From an uncultured Acetatifactor sp. (GTDB lineage Bacteria > Bacillota > Clostridia > Lachnospirales > Lachnospiraceae), in assembly GCA_910588225.1 (NCBI GenBank), contig CAJUQT010000017.1:1-64000 (forward strand): 64,000 bases of DNA, read 5' to 3'. Every line of letters starts with the position of its first letter. The first letter of the stretch is position 1. Shown piece by piece: positions 58,590 through 64,000 of this stretch. Position numbers and translations under genes: made by a program. The notes under the pieces are model-generated. The model saw only the letters and a program-made list of their open reading frames with translations, was not told the origin of the DNA and made no database searches.

Positions 58590-59108
58590 ATGTCATTAGA
58601 GAAAAACATTGAGAGGATTGCAGACGCATTGGAGGCGATTGCAGGAAGGAAAGGCGCAAAGACGGATACGGCCGCCGCACAGCCCGCCCAGATGCAGCAG
58701 GCGCCACAGGGCAGCCGGCAGATACTGGCGCCGCAGAATACCGGACAGGCATATCAGATGCCGCCCGCACAGCAGCAGGGAGGCCAGATACCGGTATCCC
58801 TGCCCCCGGATGCCGGAATGCAGTGGCAGGGTGCCGGCAGTACGGGAATCCCTGTGAATTCTTCCCCCCAGCCGCAGGCAGCACCTTCGTTTCAGCCGCC
58901 CGCAGGTCCCGGACCGGTGCCGACAACAGCTGCAGCACAAGCCTATACCTTTGACCAACTGGCAGTGGCTACAGCCAATCTTGCATCCGCGGGGAAGGAT
59001 GTATTCGCAGTATTGGGCAGATTCGGCGTCAGCATGCTGATGGACCTTCCGCAGGAAAGATACGGAGAATACGCCGCGGCCCTGAGAGAGGCAGGTGCGG
59101 TGATCTGA
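58590..59108 (+). CDS. Phage protein with Gln/Pro-rich linker
   Basis: 172 residues with AAAGGAGG upstream of the ATG. The N-terminus (LEKNIERIADALEAIAGRKG) is a helix of the single-strand-binding or recombinase-associated type; a long low-complexity Ala/Gln/Pro segment (about residues 25-115) follows; the C-terminal 55 residues (YTFDQLAVATANLASAGKDV, FAVLGRFGVSMLMDLPQERY) form a compact helical domain. Its stop overlaps the next start by one base (TGATG). It precedes the Cas4-like protein in the replication module. Role unknown. Confidence 0.65.
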   Translation: MSLEKNIERIADALEAIAGRKGAKTDTAAAQPAQMQQAPQGSRQILAPQNTGQAYQMPPAQQQGGQIPVSLPPDAGMQWQGAGSTGIPVNSSPQPQAAPSFQPPAGPGPVPTTAAAQAYTFDQLAVATANLASAGKDVFAVLGRFGVSMLMDLPQERYGEYAAALREAGAVI

Positions 59109-60337
59109 TGGCAAAGAAGACAGAAGAGAGGAAGCATGCCCTGCTTTCCGCATCCAGCGCCAAAAAGTGGCTGCACTGTACGCCGTCGGCCCGGCTGGAG
59201 GATGCCCTGCCTGACGAACAGAGCCCCTATGCCGCGGAAGGCACCCTGGCCCACAGCATATGCGAACTGAAGCTGGCAAAACAGTTTACGGATAAAAACA
59301 TGTCTGACAGGACTTATAAATCCAGGCTGGGAAAGCTGATGAAGGATCCGCTTTATGATAAAGAGATGGACGGCTTTACAGACGGTTACGCCGAGTATAT
59401 CACCGGAATAGCCTATAACTTTCCCAGCGCGCCTTATGTGGCAGTGGAAAAGAAGGTGGATTACGGCCTGTGGGCGCCGGAGGGATTCGGGACCTGTGAC
59501 TGCATACTGATCCACGGAAACGAGATGCATGTCTGTGACTTTAAGTACGGAAAGGGAAAACCGGTAAGCAGTTATGAAAACCCGCAGCTGATGCTCTATG
59601 CATTAGGCGCCTGGAATGCGTTCCGGATGATTTATCCGATTCAAAAGGTGACGCTGCATATCATTCAGCCGCGGATTGACAACACGTCGTCCTGGGAAGT
59701 CTCAGTGGAAGAGCTTCTGCGCTGGGGGGAGGAAACTGTAAAGCCCCAGGCATTGAAGGCATTCCAGGGAGAAGGGGAGTGCGTGCAGGGGAAATGGTGC
59801 GACAGCTGCTTCTGCCGCCTGTCAGCCACCTGCAGGAAGAGGGCGGAGGAGAACCTGTCCCTGATGGCAGATGCGGAGAATCCGCCGGGCACCGGAGTCC
59901 CTTTAATGAAGCTTCCGCCGCAGCTGGGAAATGAGGAAGTAGGCGCTCTGCTGAAAAAGGCACAATTTTTGAAAGCCTGGGTGAACAAGCTGGAAGCCTA
60001 TGCCCAGGGAGAGATACTGGCAGGAAGGGACGTGCTTGGCTGGAAACTTGTGGAAGGCAGGAGCAATCGTACCATCCAGGACATGGACGCAGCATACGAG
60101 GCCCTGCAGCAGGCCGGGTATCCGGAGGCGGCCCTGTACCGGATGCAGCCGCTGCCGCTGGGCGAGCTTGAAAAGATGCTGAACCCGGAACATAGGAAGG
60201 TACTGGACGGATACATTGTAAAACCGCCCGGAAAGCCGACGCTGGTACCGGAGGACGACAAAAGGCCTGCCATCTCCGCCGCATCCATAGCGGAAGGAGC
60301 CTTCGGCGGGGAGAATGCCTATAAGAAAGGAGAATGA
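59108..60337 (+). CDS. DUF2800 Cas4/RecB-like nuclease
   Basis: 409 residues. The PD-(D/E)XK nuclease core is visible: HALLSASSAKKWLHCTPSAR, YAAEGTLAHSICELKLAKQF (motif I Glu/His), WAPEGFGTCDCILIHGNEMH (Asp of the active site) and VCDFKYGKGKPVSSYENPQL (Asp-x-Lys and the YExPQ motif). GKWCDSCFCRLSATCRKRAE adds Cys that may hold an iron-sulfur cluster as in Cas4. It likely acts as an exonuclease in phage recombination/replication. Translation is coupled to the preceding gene (one-base overlap). Its stop lies two bases before the DUF2815 start. Confidence 0.85.
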   Translation: MAKKTEERKHALLSASSAKKWLHCTPSARLEDALPDEQSPYAAEGTLAHSICELKLAKQFTDKNMSDRTYKSRLGKLMKDPLYDKEMDGFTDGYAEYITGIAYNFPSAPYVAVEKKVDYGLWAPEGFGTCDCILIHGNEMHVCDFKYGKGKPVSSYENPQLMLYALGAWNAFRMIYPIQKVTLHIIQPRIDNTSSWEVSVEELLRWGEETVKPQALKAFQGEGECVQGKWCDSCFCRLSATCRKRAEENLSLMADAENPPGTGVPLMKLPPQLGNEEVGALLKKAQFLKAWVNKLEAYAQGEILAGRDVLGWKLVEGRSNRTIQDMDAAYEALQQAGYPEAALYRMQPLPLGELEKMLNPEHRKVLDGYIVKPPGKPTLVPEDDKRPAISAASIAEGAFGGENAYKKGE

Positions 60338-60339
60338 CC

Positions 60340-61092
60340 ATGGCACTCACAACAGGAAAAGTAAGAGCAAGTTATGTACATATCTTTCAGCCGCGTGTTC
60401 CGGACAACGGAGGAGAGCCGAAATATTCTGTTACGCTGCTGATACCCAAAACAGATACCGCCACCATAAACGGCATTTATGGGGAAATCGAACGGGCGAA
60501 GCAGGAAGGTGCACAGAAGGTTTTTAACGGAAACATACCGCCCCAGTGCAGGATTCCGCTTTATGACGGCGACGGGTACCGTCCGTCCGGAGAGGCTTTC
60601 GGGGAAGAGTGCAGGGGTTGCATGGTAATCACTGCATCCGCAAAACAGCAGCCGGTTGTGGTGGGACTTGATATGCAGAACATTCTGAATCCGGCGGATG
60701 TGTACAGCGGATGCTATATCCGGGCCAATATCAATTTTTTTGCTTATAACAGTAATGGCAACAAAGGAATCGGATGCGGCTTGAATGCCGTGCAGAAAAT
60801 CGAAGACGGAGATCCCCTTGGAGGCCGGGTCAGTGCGGAGGAGGCTTTCGGTGGTACAAATACTTATGCAGGTGGGTATCAGCAGCCGCAGGGAAGTCCG
60901 CAGAGCTATGGAGGGTACCCGCAGCCACAGGGAAGTCCGCAGAGCTATGGAGGGTACCCGCAGCCACAGGGAAGTCCGCAGAGCTATGGAGGGTACCCGC
61001 AGTTGCAGGGAAGTCCGCAGAGGTATGGCGGTTATCAGCGAGATCCAATCACGGGACGTCCTGTGGCTTCCGGAGGGGTGATGGGGCTATGA
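60340..61092 (+). CDS. DUF2815 phage protein (SSB/recombination-like) with C-terminal tandem repeats
   Basis: AAAGGAG at 60325-60331 selects ATG 60340 over 60334; 250 residues. Residues 1-170 match the DUF2815 family (RASYVHIFQPRVPDNGGEPK, TINGIYGEIERAKQEG, GIGCGLNAVQKIEDGDPLGG), which always travels with DUF2800 and polymerase A in Clostridial phages and is thought to bind DNA. The C-terminal part contains four copies of a 13-residue unit of the type QPQGSPQSYGGYP, low complexity like the SSB tail region. The last bases overlap the polymerase start (ATGA). Confidence 0.85.
   Translation: MALTTGKVRASYVHIFQPRVPDNGGEPKYSVTLLIPKTDTATINGIYGEIERAKQEGAQKVFNGNIPPQCRIPLYDGDGYRPSGEAFGEECRGCMVITASAKQQPVVVGLDMQNILNPADVYSGCYIRANINFFAYNSNGNKGIGCGLNAVQKIEDGDPLGGRVSAEEAFGGTNTYAGGYQQPQGSPQSYGGYPQPQGSPQSYGGYPQPQGSPQSYGGYPQLQGSPQRYGGYQRDPITGRPVASGGVMGL
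60883..61038 (+). repeat. Four 39-bp tandem repeats within the DUF2815 gene
   Basis: Units at 60883-60921, 60922-60960, 60961-60999 and 61000-61038. The first three differ by single bases; the fourth is more divergent. Each encodes one 13-residue Gln/Pro/Ser/Tyr/Gly unit, so copy-number change keeps the frame. Confidence 0.9.
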
Positions 61093-63053
61093 AGGTCCTG
61101 CACATAGACCTGGAGACTTATTCCAGCGTGGACTTAAAAAAAGCGGGACTGTACAAGTATGTGCAGTCCCCGGATTTTCAAATATTATTGTTTGCATATT
61201 CTGTGGACGGAGGCACAGTAAATATCATAGACTGCGCCTGCGGGGAACAGCTTCCGGCGGAGCTTATTACAGCACTTGCCGACCCAAAAGTGGAAAAAGT
61301 GGCCCACAATGCGGCCTTTGAAATATATTGTCTGAATAAATTTTTTTACAGCCCGGTGAGCCAGTGGCACTGTACTATGGTACATTCCCTTTACTGCGGA
61401 TTTCCCGCGTCCCTGGATGCGGCGGGAAAAGCCATGGGTCTTCCGAAAGACCGGAGGAAGATGGGGGTGGGAAAACAGCTGATCCGGTATTTCTGCGTTC
61501 CCTGCACTCCTACCGCACGGAACGGGGGGCGTACCCGGAACCTGCCGCATCATGACCATGCGAAATGGAGGCTGTTCAAAGAGTACTGCCGCCAGGACGT
61601 AGCCACAGAGAAGGAGATTTACCATAGGCTGGAAGGCTATCCGATTCCGGAGCAGGAGCGCCAGAACTGGATCCTGGACCAGTATATTAATACCGCTGGG
61701 GTAAAAATGGATCTGGAGCTGATTGAAGGCGCGCTGGAGCTGCACGGCGTGGTCAGCCAGAAGCTGGCAGGAAAGGCAAGGAAGCTTACCGGCCTTGACA
61801 ACCCTAACAGCGTTGCACAGTTGAAAAATTGGGTACAGGAGCATTCCGGGCTGGAACTGGAAAGCCTGAATAAGGCCACAGTGGCGGAGATCCTGGCAGA
61901 TAAGGACAGTAAGGACCTTGTAAAGGAAGTGCTGCGGATCCGGAAGGAACTGGGAAAGACCTCCGTCAAGAAATATGAAGCCATGAGAGCCTGTGTCTGC
62001 GCCGACGGCCGGATCAGGGGCCTGTTACAGTTTTATGGCGCCAGCAGGACAGGACGGTTTGCAGGCCGCCTGGTACAGGTGCAGAATCTGCCGAGGAATT
62101 ACATCGAAAGCCTGGATACGGCACGGCACCTGGTAAAGACAGGCAGGCCGGAGGCGGTAAGGGCAGTTTACGGGGATGTGCCGGATCTGCTTTCCCAGCT
62201 GATCCGGACGGCTTTCATACCCGGAGAGGGCTGCCGGTTCATTGTGGCAGATTTTTCCGCCATAGAGGCCCGGGTCCTGGCATGGCTTGCAGGAGAAGAA
62301 TGGAGGCTGGATGTGTTCCGGACCCATGGGAAAATCTATGAAGCGTCCGCCAGTACCATGTTCGGCGTTCCGATTGAGAAGATTAAAAAAGGAAATTCGG
62401 AGTATGCCCTGCGGAGTAAAGGCAAGGTGGCGGAGCTGGCCCTGGGTTATCAGGGCGGAGCCCATGCGCTGGTCAGCATGGGGGCCCTTTCTATGGGACT
62501 GTCAGAGGAAGAACTGCCTGACATAGTAAGCCGCTGGAGGAAGAGTAACAGAAGGATACAGGATTTCTGGTATGCGGTTGAAAATAATGCCGTGGATACC
62601 GTACAGTATGGGACGGTGCATGCCATGCCCAGAGGAATCAGCTTTTACCGGGACCGGAATTATCTTTTTATACGCCTGCCCTCCGGCCGGGAGCTGTTTT
62701 ATTATCACCCGGAGCTGATGACGAACGCTTTCGGCAGAAAGGCAGTGGGATTTTACGGCACCAGCCAGGCGACAAAGAAATGGGAGCAGACAGAGACTTA
62801 CGGAGGGAAGCTCACGGAGAACATTGTACAGGCCGTGGCAAGGGACCTGCTGTGCAGCGCCATGCAGAACCTGTACAGGGCGGGATATGCGATCCGGTTC
62901 CATATTCACGATGAAGTGATCCTGGAGGTGCCGGAGAACAGCGGAAAAAATCTGGAAGAGGCCGTCAGGCTGATGTGCACACTGCCTGAGTGGGCCGCCG
63001 GGCTTCCGCTGGATGCGGCCGGGTTTGAAGGGTATTACTACAGGAAGGATTAA
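61089..63053 (+). CDS. Phage family A DNA polymerase
   Basis: GGAGGGGTGATG before ATG 61089 fixes the start (654 residues), although the frame is open far upstream through the repeat region. The N-terminus is a 3'-5' exonuclease (VLHIDLETYSSVDLKKAGLY with DxE, then AHNAAFEIYCLNKF). The polymerase domain has motif A IVADFSAIEARVLAWLAGEE, motif B ALRSKGKVAELALGYQGG and motif C FHIHDEVILEVPE. It would replicate phage DNA. It is smaller than bacterial Pol I and lacks the 5' nuclease. It overlaps DUF2815 by four bases and is followed within seven bases by the VapE-like gene. Confidence 0.95.
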   Translation: MKVLHIDLETYSSVDLKKAGLYKYVQSPDFQILLFAYSVDGGTVNIIDCACGEQLPAELITALADPKVEKVAHNAAFEIYCLNKFFYSPVSQWHCTMVHSLYCGFPASLDAAGKAMGLPKDRRKMGVGKQLIRYFCVPCTPTARNGGRTRNLPHHDHAKWRLFKEYCRQDVATEKEIYHRLEGYPIPEQERQNWILDQYINTAGVKMDLELIEGALELHGVVSQKLAGKARKLTGLDNPNSVAQLKNWVQEHSGLELESLNKATVAEILADKDSKDLVKEVLRIRKELGKTSVKKYEAMRACVCADGRIRGLLQFYGASRTGRFAGRLVQVQNLPRNYIESLDTARHLVKTGRPEAVRAVYGDVPDLLSQLIRTAFIPGEGCRFIVADFSAIEARVLAWLAGEEWRLDVFRTHGKIYEASASTMFGVPIEKIKKGNSEYALRSKGKVAELALGYQGGAHALVSMGALSMGLSEEELPDIVSRWRKSNRRIQDFWYAVENNAVDTVQYGTVHAMPRGISFYRDRNYLFIRLPSGRELFYYHPELMTNAFGRKAVGFYGTSQATKKWEQTETYGGKLTENIVQAVARDLLCSAMQNLYRAGYAIRFHIHDEVILEVPENSGKNLEEAVRLMCTLPEWAAGLPLDAAGFEGYYYRKD

Positions 63054-63059
63054 CAGCCT

Positions 63060-64000
63060 ATGTATTATGATAAACAGATTAAAATCGCGACAGGGGGAAG
63101 CAGGAAGGCGGTATCCTGGATGGTGCAGGAGACCACATGGTCCGCTTTCCTGATAAATCTTTCCCAGCCGATCAGGACGCCGGAGACATTCCAGGAATAC
63201 AGGGCACTGCCAAAGTCCAGACAGATGGAATTAAAGGATGTGGGCGGGTTTGTAGGGGGGATTCTGTCAGGGCCCCGGAGAAGAAAAGATACTGCGGGAG
63301 AACGCTATCTGATTACTCTGGATGCCGATACCATAGAGCCGGGCGGTACGCAGAGAGTTCTGAATGCGGTATCCGGTCTGGGCTGTGCCTATGCCGTTTA
63401 CAGCACCAGATCCCACGAAGGGGCCGCGCCCAGGCTGCGGATAGTGGTGCCGTTAGATGAGCCCTGCACGGCTGAGGAATATGAGCCGATTGCAAGAAAG
63501 CTGGCATCTTTTCTGGGAATGGAGATCTTTGATTCCACAACCTTTGAATCTGTCCGCCTGATGTACTGGCCTAGCTGTTCTTCGGACGGGGAGTATATCT
63601 TCCTGTATGAAGACAAGCCTTTTCTGTCAAGGGCAGGAATGCTGGGCCTGTATCAGGACTGGAGGAATGTGGCAGAATGGCCGGAGGTGCCCGGGGCGGC
63701 GAAAATCCGTGACAGGTCCGCCAAAAAACAGGGGGACCCTCTGGAAAAAAGCGGCGTTGTCGGAGCTTTCTGCCGCTGCTACAGCATAGAGGCAGCAATG
63801 GACCTGTTTATCCCGGGAACCTATGAGCCCTGTGTGGACGGACGCTATACTTATACGGGCGGATCCACGGTGGGAGGCGCGGTGCTTTATGAAGACGGAA
63901 AATTTCTGTACAGCCATCATGCTACCGATCCATGCAGCGGAAAACTCTGCAATGCCTTTGACATGGTGCGGCTGCATCTGTTCGGGGAGGAAGACGCCGA
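63060..64000 (+). CDS. VapE-like phage primase/helicase, 5' part (runs off the window)
   Basis: From ATG 63060, preceded by AGGAAGGA, the frame stays open to the window end (313 codons seen). ERYLITLDADTIEPGGTQRV, then YAVYSTRSHEGAAPRLRIVV and TTFESVRLMYWPSCSSDGEY, are typical of the primase-polymerase-like N-terminus of virulence-associated E (VapE/VirE) phage proteins. HHATDPCSGKLCNAFDMVRL is the usual zinc-binding region before the helicase. The superfamily 3-like helicase with its Walker motifs must lie beyond base 64000. It would act as replicative primase-helicase together with the polymerase. Confidence 0.8.
   Translation, partial: MYYDKQIKIATGGSRKAVSWMVQETTWSAFLINLSQPIRTPETFQEYRALPKSRQMELKDVGGFVGGILSGPRRRKDTAGERYLITLDADTIEPGGTQRVLNAVSGLGCAYAVYSTRSHEGAAPRLRIVVPLDEPCTAEEYEPIARKLASFLGMEIFDSTTFESVRLMYWPSCSSDGEYIFLYEDKPFLSRAGMLGLYQDWRNVAEWPEVPGAAKIRDRSAKKQGDPLEKSGVVGAFCRCYSIEAAMDLFIPGTYEPCVDGRYTYTGGSTVGGAVLYEDGKFLYSHHATDPCSGKLCNAFDMVRLHLFGEEDA

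Larger units (their letters stand above)
53997..64000. mobile_element. Prophage (or related integrated element), left part
   Basis: From the tRNA-Ala 3' end to the window edge all genes are phage type: integrase, toxin module, CI/Cro switch, small early proteins and a DUF2800-DUF2815-polymerase A-VapE-like replication module. GC content is visibly higher in the replication part than at the left end of the window. Structural and lysis genes and the right border are not in the window, so intactness cannot be judged. Confidence 0.85.

Noticed and set aside
60883..61038. CRISPR-like array of regular repeats
   Set aside because: The 39-bp units are tandem without spacers and encode a 13-residue protein repeat in the DUF2815 gene.

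Overview
The window looks like a chromosomal segment of a low-to-mid-GC Firmicute, most likely a Lachnospiraceae-type gut Clostridium relative. The signs are strong AGGAGG ribosome binding sites with frequent TTG/GTG starts, a tRNA gene without encoded CCA, a SpoIID-like cell-wall protein with LysM repeats, tandem hybrid histidine kinases, and a prophage of the DUF2800/DUF2815/polymerase-A type. Family names come from motif recognition by eye; no search was run.

Layout. 1-3.8 kb: AT-rich run of GNAT acetyltransferases, one broken by two stops, then a graveyard of mobile-element pieces (RhuM-like, serine recombinase, endolysin SH3-like tail). 3.8-19.5 kb: defence island. It holds a stand-alone GmrSD-type DUF262/DUF1524 gene, a large glycoside hydrolase, a compact operon at 8.5-15.5 kb (MBL-fold hydrolase, trypsin-like/STAND NTPase, small protein, small protein with an NSSS N-terminus, radical SAM/SPASM enzyme, 304-aa unknown), an HTH regulator with its divergent partner, and an overlapping methyltransferase and PLD-nuclease/helicase pair. 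19.5-32 kb: decaying accessory genes (helicase IV-like gene with an internal deletion, frameshifted P-loop kinase, decayed duplicate of a 592-aa gene, arabinofuranosidase tail) mixed with intact ones (UPF0175/DUF3368 toxin-antitoxin pair, EEP phosphatase, GNATs, two nucleotidyltransferases). 32-37 kb: cluster of zinc-ribbon proteins (SPFH, TM2, TPR and others) with shared promoter-like sequences. 37-53.7 kb: C39-like peptidase, SpoIID-like/LysM protein, truncated glycoside hydrolase, ABC permease with a sensor kinase but no ATPase or response regulator, two hybrid kinases, type I glutamine synthetase and a multi-pass membrane protein.

53.9-64 kb: tRNA-Ala(CGC) followed by a prophage that runs off the window. 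It carries an integrase reading towards the tRNA, a small hydrophobic toxin with a candidate antisense RNA, a candidate structured RNA, a CI/Cro switch with four operator-like sites and two well-formed promoters, a set of small early genes, and a replication module (Cas4-like DUF2800, DUF2815 protein, family A DNA polymerase, VapE-like primase/helicase cut by the window end).

The best candidate for an undescribed system is the 8.5-15.5 kb operon. Its first three genes resemble a type I AVAST (Avs1) layout, but they continue directly into a radical SAM enzyme, a possible peptide substrate and another unknown protein. Second are the RNA elements of the prophage immunity region (55.18-55.76 kb).
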